A DNA stretch of 22,902 bases from CAIQIA01 sp945861105 (GCA_947488815.1 CANLCC010000034.1:1-22902); one strand, 5' to 3'; counted from the stretch's first letter, positions 1 to 7,921 are shown. The notes: a model not told the origin generated them from the letters alone. A program made the numbers and translations.

Positions 1-82
1 CGGTGTGGGTGCGCATGCGCACCCGGAAACCGGACACGCGCTTGCGCTTGCGGCTGGTTCCCTCAAGGGTGCGTTTGGTCAT
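1..82 (-). CDS. rpmH: 50S ribosomal protein L34 (N-terminal part; C-terminus lies outside the window)
   Basis: The ATG is at 82 and reads leftward to MTKRTLEGTSRKRKRVSGFR and then VRMRTHT, the highly basic opening of bacterial L34 in its cyanobacterial form. Twenty-seven codons are visible, out of the roughly 45 usual for the family, so the 3' part is beyond position 1. L34 is a small structural protein of the large ribosomal subunit. In cyanobacteria rpmH is normally followed by rnpA, which would lie just outside the window; that is expectation, not observation. It is the last visible member of a minus-strand series sppA-aroH-DUF2808-rpmH, but the 120-bp gap before it holds a possible promoter, so it may be transcribed separately. 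Confidence 0.93.
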   Translation of the reverse strand, partial: MTKRTLEGTSRKRKRVSGFRVRMRTHT

Positions 83-177
83 GGCAGCAGAACGTGGTCA
101 GACGTCGGGAACGGGGCCGATCAGGGGTGGGCTCCGACCGGCTCTGGTCAGATCCCGCCCCCGGCGGTGAACCGCTG

Positions 178-206
178 ACCTTAGCAGCGGGGGTGGTGGT
201 GGTCAG
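178..206 (-). promoter_or_regulatory. Candidate sigma70-type promoter for rpmH
   Basis: On the minus strand there is CTGACC (206-201), a 17-nt spacer and TAAGGT (183-178), matching the -35 and -10 consensus at 4/6 and 3/6 positions with ideal spacing. It overlaps the stop codon of the upstream DUF2808 gene and sits about 95 bp before the rpmH ATG. The match is only moderate and was judged by eye. Confidence 0.35.
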
Positions 207-775
207 TTGCTGATGTCGATCACCCAGCTGCCGAGGTAGCCCGCCAGGGGCACGTCACCGGGGGCTTCGGCGAGGGCATTGAACTGATACATGCCGCTGT
301 TGAAGGGATTCACCACCGTCATCACCACACCGATGCCCCGCTCCGGGGGGATGGGTGCCGCTGGGTAGATGTCGATGCGCTTGCCGTTGTCGCTCAGCTT
401 GACCTCGGCCGGAATCGCCTCGTCACAACGGGTGCGCTTCACGTAGCCGCCGATGTTGCAGTACTTGAGCTGCACCTTGTCAGCGGTGATCCGACCGTTG
501 AAATACGACGGCACGGTCACGGTGAGCTTGAGGATGGCGGCCTTGCGGTCCTTGCCCCGCAGCAGCAGGAAATAGTCCGCCCAGCGGGTGCGCTCGGTGT
601 CCGACACGAAGTAGGGCAGCTTGCGGAAGTCCTTGTTGTTGTCCCAGCGGAATTCAACGGCCGAAGGGGTGCCCGCGGATCCCTGGGCGGTGGCCGGCGG
701 TGGCGGCACCAGGGCCGCCCCGAAGGCCAGGCCGGTGATGGAGAGGGCCGCCAGGGGCCGCAGGCGATGGGTCAT
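203..775 (-). CDS. DUF2808 domain-containing exported protein
   Basis: A 190-residue protein with a clear Sec signal peptide: a basic start (MTHRLR), a hydrophobic core at about residues 8-23 and a likely cleavage after ATA at residue 30. The mature part, with motifs such as VEFRWDNNKDFRKLPYF, a YCNIGGY...RCDEAIP segment and VVNPFNSGMYQFNA, matches my recollection of the cyanobacterial DUF2808 family, whose biochemical role is unknown. The two cysteines in the central segment could form a disulfide after export to the periplasm or thylakoid lumen. It lies 75 bp downstream of aroH on the same strand. A short GC-rich hairpin without a T-tract (stem 813-818 with 827-832) sits in that gap. No catalytic motif is evident. 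Confidence 0.85.
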   Translation of the reverse strand: MTHRLRPLAALSITGLAFGAALVPPPPATAQGSAGTPSAVEFRWDNNKDFRKLPYFVSDTERTRWADYFLLLRGKDRKAAILKLTVTVPSYFNGRITADKVQLKYCNIGGYVKRTRCDEAIPAEVKLSDNGKRIDIYPAAPIPPERGIGVVMTVVNPFNSGMYQFNALAEAPGDVPLAGYLGSWVIDISN

Positions 776-850
776 GGAGTCACTGCGATAGGCCGATTCT
801 CATGAGGCTCCAGGCGGCTGCCCCCCGCCGCTGGGACGGCCCTGCAGCTG

Positions 851-1234
851 TCAGTTGTGACCGGATCGGTCCGGCCGCAGGCGCAGGGCCTCGCGCAGGT
901 AGGGGTGATGGGGGGGGCGTTCCGGATCCATCCAGGCCTGCACGAGCACGCGGATGCAGCGCGGCAGGTCACCGGCCACCGCCATCTGCTGGCAGTCCAG
1001 CAGGGCCACGGTGTCCCAGCCCGGCCGGCGGCGGGCGATCGAGGCCGGAAAGAGGGCATCCAGGTCAGCCGTGACCGAGAAGACCGCCGAGATGACGCGG
1101 TCGGCCTGGAGCCCGTTGCTGACCACCAGGGCTTCCATCAGTTCGTCCACGGCGGCGGCGATGGCCGGGGAGGTGTTGGCCTCCACCGTGGTGGCGCCCC
1201 GCAGGGCCTGCAGTCGGAGGGAAGCGCCGCTCAT
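851..1234 (-). CDS. aroH: Chorismate mutase, AroH type
   Basis: A 127-residue protein of the monofunctional, trimeric AroH class, which converts chorismate to prephenate on the route to phenylalanine and tyrosine. Family signatures are visible: LRGATTV at residues 11-17 (R12 equals Arg7 of the Bacillus subtilis enzyme), FPA followed by R68 (Arg63), GDLPRCIRVL at 89-98 (R95 equals Arg90) and PYLREALRLRPD at 111-122. Aligning through CIRV shows two active-site differences: D80 sits at the place of Cys75 and Q83 at the place of Glu78. The length is normal. The ATG overlaps the sppA stop (ATGA at 1234-1231), so the two genes are very likely translationally coupled. Confidence 0.93.
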   Translation of the reverse strand: MSGASLRLQALRGATTVEANTSPAIAAAVDELMEALVVSNGLQADRVISAVFSVTADLDALFPASIARRRPGWDTVALLDCQQMAVAGDLPRCIRVLVQAWMDPERPPHHPYLREALRLRPDRSGHN

Positions 1235-2028
1235 GGGTGAAAGAGCCAGAGGGGTTGCCCGGCCATGCCGAAGACGATCGCCAGCTCCTGACGGAGGCGC
1301 TGCAGCAGGCCGCGCCGGGGCTGACCCAGGGTGGCGGGACGGCAGCGATCCGGCGGCACCCCCGCCAGGCGGGCCAGCTCCAGCCGGGCGGTCTCCTCAT
1401 CCCCCAGCAGGTCCACCAGCCCCAGCTCCAGGGCCTGGGCACCACTGAACACCCGTCCGTCGGCGAAGCTGCGCACCCGTTCGCGGGTGAGGCCCCGGCC
1501 CTCGGCCACGGCCGTCACGAACTGGTCGTAACTGCTGTCGATCAGGTCCTGCAGCAGGCTCCGTTCCTCCCCCGTCAGCGCCCGGTCGGGCGACAGGATG
1601 TCTTTGTAAGGGCCGCTCTTGATTGTCTCGAAGCGCACCCCCACCCGCCGCAGCAGCTCTTCGAGGTTGTTGCCCCGCAGGATCACCCCGATGGAGCCGG
1701 TGATGGTGCCCGGATTCGCCACCACCCGGTCGGCGGCCGACCCCACGTAGACCCCGCCGGAGGCCGAGATGTTGCCGTAGCTGGCGACGATGGGGCAGCC
1801 GTCCTGGCGCAGGCGCCGCAGGGCCTGGTGGATCTCCTGGCTGTCGCCGACGGTGCCGCCGGGGCTGTCGATCCTCAGCAGCAGGCCGGCGCAGCGGCGC
1901 CGGGTCAGCTGCTCCACGGATCGCAGAACCCGCCGCCGGGCCTCGCCGGCGATGGGCCCTTCGAGCACGATCCGGGCGAAGCGTCGATGGCCGGGGCGGT
2001 GCAGGCGCCAGACCGGTGGCCAGACCAT
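1231..2028 (-). CDS. sppA: Signal peptide peptidase SppA (single-domain, S49 family)
   Basis: A 265-residue serine peptidase of family S49, which degrades remnant signal peptides and other membrane-associated peptides using a Ser-Lys dyad. Visible motifs are RIDSPGGTVGDSQEI (about 52-66), ISASGG with the probable nucleophile S90, ANPGTITGSIGVI (104-116) and KSGPYKDILSP with the probable general-base K142. The length fits the short single-domain form found in Bacillus and many cyanobacteria, not the duplicated E. coli protein. No convincing N-terminal signal anchor is present; a hydrophobic stretch near the C-terminus could give peripheral membrane contact. The ATG at 2028 was chosen because the conserved region begins soon after it (FARIVLEGPIAG); the open frame continues upstream but runs antisense to the transporter gene. 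It is divergent from the permease gene with only 37 bp between starts. Confidence 0.92.
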   Translation of the reverse strand: MVWPPVWRLHRPGHRRFARIVLEGPIAGEARRRVLRSVEQLTRRRCAGLLLRIDSPGGTVGDSQEIHQALRRLRQDGCPIVASYGNISASGGVYVGSAADRVVANPGTITGSIGVILRGNNLEELLRRVGVRFETIKSGPYKDILSPDRALTGEERSLLQDLIDSSYDQFVTAVAEGRGLTRERVRSFADGRVFSGAQALELGLVDLLGDEETARLELARLAGVPPDRCRPATLGQPRRGLLQRLRQELAIVFGMAGQPLWLFHP

Positions 2029-2065
2029 GGCGTCAGGGGGGTGGGAACGGGCTTGGCCGGATCCT

Positions 2066-3061
2066 ATGCAGGGGCTGCTCGTAGGGTTGTGCCCGTCGCC
2101 CTCCGGCGTGAACCCCTTCCTGCGCTGGCCGCTGATGCTGCTGCCCTTCGCCCTCTGGGGGACGGCGATGGCAGCGATGAAGCCCCTGCTCGACACCCTG
2201 TCGCCGCCGGCACTCGCCTGGTTGCGATTGTTGCCGGCGGGCCTGGCTCTGCTGCTGGCGGCGTTGGTGCTGCGGCGGCCCCTGGGCGTCGATCCCCGCG
2301 ACAGACCCTGGCTGCTGGCCTTTGCCCTGGTGGATGGCAGCCTGTTCCAGCTGCTGCTGGCCGCCGGGCTCGCCGAGACGGGGGCCGGCCTGGGATCGGT
2401 GCTCATCGACTCGCAGCCGCTGCTGGTGGCCCTGCTGGCCCGCACGGTGCTCGGGGAGGCCATCAACCCCGTTGGCTGGGTGGGGCTGTTGATCGGCCTC
2501 GCCGGGATCGCCTGCCTGGGGCTGCCGGCCGGTCTGCTGAGGCACTGGTGGCTGCTGGGTCCGCCCTCGCCGGCGCTGGAGTCGATGGGACGGGGTGAAC
2601 TGCTGATGCTGCTGGCGGCGGCGGCCATGGCGGTCGGCACGATCCTGGCGCGACGCGCCTGCCGCCACAGTGATCCGGTGGCGGTGACCGCCTGGCATCT
2701 GCTGGTCGGGGCCCTGCCCCCCCTGGCCCTGGCGGCGCTGCCCGCCTTCGGCGGCCTGCAGGGGCTGTGGCCGTCCCTGTCGCCCGCCGGCTGGCTGTTG
2801 GTGGCCTACGCCGCCCTGCCCGGCAGCGCCCTGGCCTATGGCCTGTTCTTCTGGTTCGCCAGCCAGGGAGATCTGACCGGGTTCACATCCCTGACGTTTC
2901 TCACCCCGGTGTTCGCCCTGCTGAGCGGCGGTCTGCTGCTGCAGGAATCGCTGCGGCCGCTGCAGTGGCTGGGGGTGGTGCTGGCCCTGGCCTCGGTGCT
3001 GCTGATCAACCGGCGGTCGGTGCTCTGGCAGCCGCTGCCGTTGCAGCCGGAGCGGATCTGA
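2066..3061 (+). CDS. EamA/DMT-superfamily permease
   Basis: A 331-residue, very hydrophobic protein with about ten transmembrane segments in two EamA-type halves. The opening LMLLPFALWGTAMAAMK is the typical first-helix motif (W-G/A-x-x-F/A) of the drug/metabolite transporter superfamily, and the second half carries the repeat counterpart LPGSALAYGLFFWFASQGDL. Substrates in this family range from amino acids to nucleotide sugars and cannot be read from the sequence. ATG 2066 is chosen as start; GTG 2108 in the same frame, giving VNPFLRWPL, is a realistic alternative since the residues before it are not obviously conserved. The TGA overlaps the ATG of the following glycosyltransferase (TGATG at 3059-3063), which suggests cotranscription and perhaps a shared pathway. 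Confidence 0.88.
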   Translation: MQGLLVGLCPSPSGVNPFLRWPLMLLPFALWGTAMAAMKPLLDTLSPPALAWLRLLPAGLALLLAALVLRRPLGVDPRDRPWLLAFALVDGSLFQLLLAAGLAETGAGLGSVLIDSQPLLVALLARTVLGEAINPVGWVGLLIGLAGIACLGLPAGLLRHWWLLGPPSPALESMGRGELLMLLAAAAMAVGTILARRACRHSDPVAVTAWHLLVGALPPLALAALPAFGGLQGLWPSLSPAGWLLVAYAALPGSALAYGLFFWFASQGDLTGFTSLTFLTPVFALLSGGLLLQESLRPLQWLGVVLALASVLLINRRSVLWQPLPLQPERI

Positions 3062-4137
3062 TGGCCTCCCCCCTGCGACTGCTGCTGGTGTCGACACCGA
3101 TGGGTCCCATCGGCCAGGGCCTGGGCGGTGGGGTTGAGCTCACCCTCGACAGCCTGCTGCGGGGGCTGGGGGCGCGGGGCCATCGGCTGGCGCTGCTTGC
3201 GGCCAGCGGTTCGCAGCTCGCGGCCGACCTGCCGGTCACCCTGCTGCAGGAGTCGGGGGTGCCGCAGGCCAGCTGGCAGCACACCGACCGTGACGCTCCG
3301 GTGACGATCCCCGCCGATGGCCTGCTGCCCCGGTTGTGGCAGCGGGCCCTGGGGCTGCAGGGGGACTACGACCGGGTGCTCAACCTCGGCTACGACTGGC
3401 TGCCGCTCTGGCTCACCGGCGTCTTCCGCACCCCCCTGTTCCATCTGGTGAGCATGGGCAGCGTCAGCACGGCCATGGATGAGGCCATCGCCACCGTGGC
3501 GGCCGGCCACCCCGGACGGCTGGCCTTCCACACCGCCGCCCAGGCCGCCGAGTTCGCCCTGCCGGATCCGCCGCGACTGCTGGCCAATGGCTTCGATTTC
3601 ACTCGCTACACCTGCCGCGGCCAGCCCGAGCGGGTGCTGGGCTGGGTGGGCCGCATCGCCCCGGAGAAGGGCCTCGAGGATGCGGCCCTGGCCGCGGCCC
3701 GGCTCGGCTGGCCCCTGCGGGTGTGGGGCCTGCGGGAGGACCCGGCCTACGCCGCGATGGTCGAGGCGAGTGTTCCCGCCGGCACCATTGAGTGGCGGGG
3801 TTTCCAGCCCACCGAGGTGCTCCAGGCGGAACTGGGGGCCTGCGCGGTCCTGCTGAACACCCCCAAATGGACCGAGGCCTTCGGCAATGTCGTGGTCGAG
3901 GCCATGGCCTGCGGAGTGCCGGTGGTGGCCTATCGCCGCGGCGGCCCGGCCGAGCTCGTGGAACCAGGCCTCACCGGCGTGCTGGTGCCTGCCGATGCGG
4001 TGGAGGGTCTGGTCGCGGCCCTGCCCGCCGCCCTGGCCATCGACCGCCTTGCCTGCCGTGCCAGGGCCGAGGCCCGCTTCGGTCTGGCGGCCTTCGCCGA
4101 ACGGGTGGAGCGGTGGTTGCTGGCGCAGCCGGCCTGA
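3061..4137 (+). CDS. GT4-family glycosyltransferase, resembling UDP-glucose:tetrahydrobiopterin glucosyltransferase
   Basis: A 358-residue GT-B fold enzyme. The N-terminal Rossmann-like half begins LRLLLVSTPMGPIGQGLGGG followed by VELTL, a pattern I recall from cyanobacterial BGluT enzymes that glucosylate tetrahydrobiopterin. The C-terminal half carries WVGRIAPEKGLEDA and the GT4 donor-binding E-x7-E motif in TEAFGNVVVEAMACGVPVV, followed by GGPAELV. The protein has no signal peptide or membrane helix and should act in the cytosol. It is coupled to the permease upstream by overlapping stop and start codons. The GT4 assignment is secure. The pterin substrate is inferred from remembered family resemblance and is less certain; a general hexosyl or lipid glycosyltransferase remains possible. 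Confidence 0.85.
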   Translation: MASPLRLLLVSTPMGPIGQGLGGGVELTLDSLLRGLGARGHRLALLAASGSQLAADLPVTLLQESGVPQASWQHTDRDAPVTIPADGLLPRLWQRALGLQGDYDRVLNLGYDWLPLWLTGVFRTPLFHLVSMGSVSTAMDEAIATVAAGHPGRLAFHTAAQAAEFALPDPPRLLANGFDFTRYTCRGQPERVLGWVGRIAPEKGLEDAALAAARLGWPLRVWGLREDPAYAAMVEASVPAGTIEWRGFQPTEVLQAELGACAVLLNTPKWTEAFGNVVVEAMACGVPVVAYRRGGPAELVEPGLTGVLVPADAVEGLVAALPAALAIDRLACRARAEARFGLAAFAERVERWLLAQPA

Positions 4138-4138
4138 T

Positions 4139-4171
4139 TAGCCTGGGTCAGGAGCCCTGAGCCCGACCCAG
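4139..4171 (+). promoter_or_regulatory. Inverted repeat and possible -10 element before the RCK gene
   Basis: Between the glycosyltransferase stop and the next GTG lies CTGGGTC (4143-4149) and its exact complement GACCCAG (4165-4171), with AGG/CCT (4150-4152, 4156-4158) able to extend the stem inward. The right arm includes the first base of the GTG start. There is no T-tract, so it is not a standard terminator. Overlapping its left side is TAGCCT (4139-4144), with TTGCTG (4117-4122) 16 nt upstream, a weak promoter-like pair. Either reading is tentative. Confidence 0.35.
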
Positions 4172-6135
4172 TGGAGGCGACCCCGGCGACGGTCCTGGTG
4201 TGTGGGCTGGGGGGGCTTGGCCAGTCATGCCTGCGCAGCCTCATGGCCCTGCGGGTCCCGGTGTCGTGCCTCGACCTTCACCCACCGCGCTGGGACGATG
4301 CGGCCCTGGCCGCCGCCCTTGACCCTGGGGTCACGGTGGGCGACATGCGCTACCCCGAGGTGCTGCAGCGGGCCGGGGTGGCTTCGGCCCGGGCCGTGCT
4401 GCTGCTCACCGCCGATGCCGCCATCAATCTCGAAGCGGCCCTGCAGGTGCGACGGCTGAACCCGACGGCCCAGCTGGTGGTGCGTTCCTCGACCCGCCGC
4501 CGCCTGCGGGAGCAGCTGGAGCAGCGCATCCCGGGCCTGGCCTTCTGTGATCCCCATGACCTCACCGCCGGGGTCTTCGCCAATGCCCTCAGGCCGGATG
4601 GTCTGGAGGCCGCCATCGACCTCGAGGGGGAGCGGTTCACCATCCACAGCCGCACCCTCAGCAACGACAGTCCGAGGGATCTGCATGGCTGCCTCGGGCG
4701 CCGGCAGCGGCTGTTGCAGTGGTTGCCCGCCGAGGGACCGCCGGTGGCGGCGGTGGCCAGTGGCTGGTGGCCCCTCGAGGGCCATCCGCGGAGCGGCGAC
4801 CGGCTGGTCTGGCTTGAGCAGGCCACCACCCTGCGCACCGGCCGCCGCAGGCCGCTGCTGCCCCGACTCACCGCCCGTGCCCTGGTCTGGCGTCAGGCCC
4901 TGCGGGAGGCCCCCACCTGGCTGGCCGCCCGTCGCGGTCCGCTGCTGCTGCCGGCCGCCCTGGCGCTGCTGGTGCTGCTGGTGGTGGGGGGATGGCAATT
5001 CGGTGGCGGCTCGTTCCCTCGCGGCGTGATGCTGACCCTGGCCCTGCTCAAGGGCGAGTTCCTGGATGCCTTCAGCTTCTACGGCTCGGAGCTGGGGCCG
5101 CCGATGACGCTGGCTGATCTGGGCCCGGCCTTTCTGGGGCTGCTGTACGCCCTGCTGGGCACCCTGCTCACGGCCTGGTTGGTCGGTCTGATCGTCGAGC
5201 GGCTGGTGGGGTCCCGGTTCGGCCAGCGGCAGCCCTCCCCCCTGGCTCCCGGCAGCGGCGCCGTGCTGCTCATCGAGGGCGGCAGCCTGGCCCGCCGGGT
5301 GGCCCAGACCCTGCGGGCCCAGAACGTCCAGGTGCTCAGGGTGGCCTCCCACCCTGACTCCGAAGACCTCGAAGGCTGCCATCGATCCCTGCCGGCGGCC
5401 CTGCGGGCCCTGCGCCATGGCCGCTGTCTGGCGGTGGGCGTCCTGGGGGAGGAGCTCATCCCCAATCTCGAGATTGCCCTCGACCTCGGCGAGCGCTGGC
5501 CGTCGGCGCGGCTGGCGGTGCAGGCCACCACGCTGGTCGAAGCGCGGGCGATCAGCTCGCTGCTGTCGTCCATGGAGCTCGTCAACCCGCTGGAGGTGGC
5601 CGCCGATGCCGTGGTGGCCACGGCCTTCGGCGAACGGGTGCTGGCGGTGGTGCGCATCTGCGACGACAACCTGCTGATCACCGAGTACCGCCTTCAGGCG
5701 GGGGACACCCTGGTGGGCTGCTCCCTGGCCCAGGTGTCCCAGGGGTATGGGCTGGTGGTGATGCTGCACACGGCCCCGGGGGGATCACCCGAGCCGCTGC
5801 CGCGGGAGGAAAGTCAGCTGCAGCCCGGGGCGCGGCTCGTGGTGCTGGCCACCCTGGAGGCCCTGCACAGGGTCGAGCAGGGGGAGGTGCGCCGGCCGAC
5901 CTGGTGCCTGCGGATCGCATCGACCCCCGCCCAGGCGTCGCGGCAGCCGGCCCTGCAGACCCTCGCCCGGTTCCTGGGTGGTGTGCCCAGCGCCATGGCC
6001 CCGTATCTGGATCTGAGCCAGGGGGAGCCCCTGACGCCCCCCCTCCACGGCCAGCCGGCGCGGCTGCTGGCCGATCAGCTGCGTCTGCTGGGAATCCGCT
6101 GCCAGCTCGTCACGGCTCCGGATGAACGGGCGTAG
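4171..6135 (+). CDS. RCK/TrkA-N domain membrane protein with order RCK-2TM-RCK
   Basis: A 654-residue protein with an N-terminal Rossmann domain (VLVCGLGGLGQSCLRSL, residues about 8-24, with an intact GxGxxG). Two membrane helices follow at about 258-275 (LLLPAALALLVLLVVGGW) and 318-342 (GPAFLGLLYALLGTLLTAWL). A second Rossmann-like domain starts at about 364 (AVLLIEGGSLARRVAQTL), whose dinucleotide loop is degenerate, and a TrkA-C-like region covers about 505-565. RCK domains gate K+ channels and transporters in response to NAD(H), nucleotides or ions. The segment between the helices (residues 280-311) shows no TVGYG-like filter, so permeation through this protein is uncertain. Start is GTG 4171, just before the first beta strand. 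The last 14 bases overlap the next gene. Confidence 0.8.
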   Translation: MEATPATVLVCGLGGLGQSCLRSLMALRVPVSCLDLHPPRWDDAALAAALDPGVTVGDMRYPEVLQRAGVASARAVLLLTADAAINLEAALQVRRLNPTAQLVVRSSTRRRLREQLEQRIPGLAFCDPHDLTAGVFANALRPDGLEAAIDLEGERFTIHSRTLSNDSPRDLHGCLGRRQRLLQWLPAEGPPVAAVASGWWPLEGHPRSGDRLVWLEQATTLRTGRRRPLLPRLTARALVWRQALREAPTWLAARRGPLLLPAALALLVLLVVGGWQFGGGSFPRGVMLTLALLKGEFLDAFSFYGSELGPPMTLADLGPAFLGLLYALLGTLLTAWLVGLIVERLVGSRFGQRQPSPLAPGSGAVLLIEGGSLARRVAQTLRAQNVQVLRVASHPDSEDLEGCHRSLPAALRALRHGRCLAVGVLGEELIPNLEIALDLGERWPSARLAVQATTLVEARAISSLLSSMELVNPLEVAADAVVATAFGERVLAVVRICDDNLLITEYRLQAGDTLVGCSLAQVSQGYGLVVMLHTAPGGSPEPLPREESQLQPGARLVVLATLEALHRVEQGEVRRPTWCLRIASTPAQASRQPALQTLARFLGGVPSAMAPYLDLSQGEPLTPPLHGQPARLLADQLRLLGIRCQLVTAPDERA

Positions 6136-7921
6136 GTTCAGCCTCCTGGCGCGACGGACGGTCTTGGGCCCACGGAGAGGCTTGTGGATCCAGCTGCTGC
6201 TGCTGCTGGCCGTGGGGGGACTGCTGTTCCTCTGGCAGCTCAATGCCGTCGGCCAGGTCGATGAAACACCGGCCCTGTTTGCGGCGGCCGGACGCGCCAT
6301 GGCCGAGACGGGCGACTGGATCACGCCCAGGGTGAATGGCCATCCCCGGTTCGATAAACCGGTGCTCATCTATTGGTTGATCGGCCTGGCCTCCGCAGGC
6401 TTGCCGGCGGCAGTGGATCCCCTCGGCAGCCTGGCCGCCTGTCTGCCGTCGGCCCTGGCCACCATGGCCGTGATGCTTGCCCTGGCCGTCACCGTCCGGC
6501 TCGACCGTGGGGCTGCGGCGACGGCCCCCCTGGCGGCCGGCCTGGCCTTTGCCCTCTCGCCCCTCGTGCTGGTCTGGGGACGGGTCTCGGTGAGCGATCC
6601 CCTGCTCACCGCCTGTGTCGCCCTGGCCCTGCTGGGCTTCTGGAGGGCCTACGCCGATCCCCACAGCCGCCGGCCCTGGCTCGCCTGGGTGGCCCTGGGG
6701 CTGGCCGTGCTCACCAAGGGCCCCGTCGGCCTGCTGCTGCCGCTGCTGGTGCTGCTGGTGTTCGCCTGGCTGCAACGGGATGCCGGCGGACTGGCCCGGG
6801 CCATCCATCCGGCCTCGGGCCTCGCGCTCACCCTGGCGGTGGCCCTGCCCTGGTATCTGATCGTCTGGCAACGGGAGGGAGGGGCCTTCGTGCAGAGCTT
6901 CTTCGGCTACCACAATCTCCAGCGCTTCACCCAGGTGGTGAACCACCATGCCGGCCCCTGGTGGTTCTACCTGCCGGTGCTGGCCCTCGCCAGCTTTCCG
7001 GTCCTGCCCTTGCTGCTGCTGGGGCTGACCTGCGGGGCCCGGGGGCTGCGCCGGCGCGAGCCGCTGAGGGCGGCCGAGTCGTTGCCCCGCTTTGCCTTCT
7101 GCTGGCTGGTGGTGGTGCTGGTCTTCTTCAGCCTGTCGGCCACCAAGCTGCCCAGCTACCTGTTGCCAGGGCTGCCGGCCATGGCCCTGCTGGTGGCCCT
7201 GGCCGATGGCCCCCCGCCGCTGCTCCGGTCCGGCCGGCTGGGCACGCTGCTGTTGATGGTCCTGCTGGGGGGCGTGCTGCTGGCCTCCTCCACCTGGCTT
7301 CCCCTCGTCCGCGATCCCGAAATGCCTGGGCTCGCCGAGGGGTTGATCGCGAGCGGCCTGGTGGTGCGGGCCGGGGTGCTGATCCTGGTGGTCGCTGCGG
7401 TGGGAGGGTGGAGGCTGCTGCGATGCCCGCTGCCGCGGGCCTGGCTGCCCAGCGTGCAGCTGCCGCTGGCCCTGCTCGGTCCGTGGGTGCTGGCCCCCCT
7501 GGCCTTGCGGGCCGACCAGCTTCGCCAGGCGCCGGTGCGGGACATCGCCGCCGCCGTGAGGCAGCTCCGGCGGCCGGCGGAACCGCTGGCGATGGCAGGC
7601 ATCAACAAACCCTCGTTGCATTACTACAGCCGCCAGGTGGTCCACTACGCCGGCCAGCCGGCCACGGGCGTGCGCAACCTGGGTGAACAGCTCGGATTCC
7701 GGCAGGGCCCCCGCGATCCGTCGCCCACCCTTCTGCTGGTCATCGATGCAGGCACTGCAGCCCTGCCCCACTGGCGCGCCGTGCCCCACCGTGCCCTGGC
7801 CAGCGCCGGCCTGTACCGGCTGTGGCGGGTCGAGCGCCAGCGCCTTGCCGAGCTGTCAAGGGGGCTGGCCCGGCAGGGGGTGCCGTCCACCTGGCGGGCA
7901 CCGAACCCGGAACGCTATTAA
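6122..7921 (+). CDS. GT39-family integral-membrane glycosyltransferase (ArnT/PMT-like)
   Basis: A 599-residue polytopic membrane protein. After the first helix (LWIQLLLLLAVGGLLFLW, about 21-38) comes the catalytic periplasmic-loop signature GQVDETP with D47-E48, then GDWITPRVNGHPRFDKPVLI and YWL. This is the acidic pair plus first-loop pattern of PMT/ArnT-like enzymes that move a sugar from a polyprenyl-phosphate carrier to lipid or protein on the outer face of the membrane. Around ten further hydrophobic segments follow, with a soluble C-terminal tail after about residue 470. The acceptor cannot be read. It overlaps the RCK gene by 14 bp and ends 32 bp before the likely start of the secretion operon. 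Confidence 0.87.
   Translation: MNGRRFSLLARRTVLGPRRGLWIQLLLLLAVGGLLFLWQLNAVGQVDETPALFAAAGRAMAETGDWITPRVNGHPRFDKPVLIYWLIGLASAGLPAAVDPLGSLAACLPSALATMAVMLALAVTVRLDRGAAATAPLAAGLAFALSPLVLVWGRVSVSDPLLTACVALALLGFWRAYADPHSRRPWLAWVALGLAVLTKGPVGLLLPLLVLLVFAWLQRDAGGLARAIHPASGLALTLAVALPWYLIVWQREGGAFVQSFFGYHNLQRFTQVVNHHAGPWWFYLPVLALASFPVLPLLLLGLTCGARGLRRREPLRAAESLPRFAFCWLVVVLVFFSLSATKLPSYLLPGLPAMALLVALADGPPPLLRSGRLGTLLLMVLLGGVLLASSTWLPLVRDPEMPGLAEGLIASGLVVRAGVLILVVAAVGGWRLLRCPLPRAWLPSVQLPLALLGPWVLAPLALRADQLRQAPVRDIAAAVRQLRRPAEPLAMAGINKPSLHYYSRQVVHYAGQPATGVRNLGEQLGFRQGPRDPSPTLLLVIDAGTAALPHWRAVPHRALASAGLYRLWRVERQRLAELSRGLARQGVPSTWRAPNPERY

Noticed and set aside
813..832. GC-rich hairpin between aroH and the DUF2808 gene.
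   Set aside because: The stem is 5-6 bp with an 8-nt loop and no T-tract; such hairpins are common by chance at this GC, so it is not called a terminator.
4225..7789. Antisense open frames of 514 and 559 codons opposite the RCK and GT39 genes.
   Set aside because: They are rich in Gln, Gly, His and Arg, with no domain motif, and mirror the coding frames of real genes.
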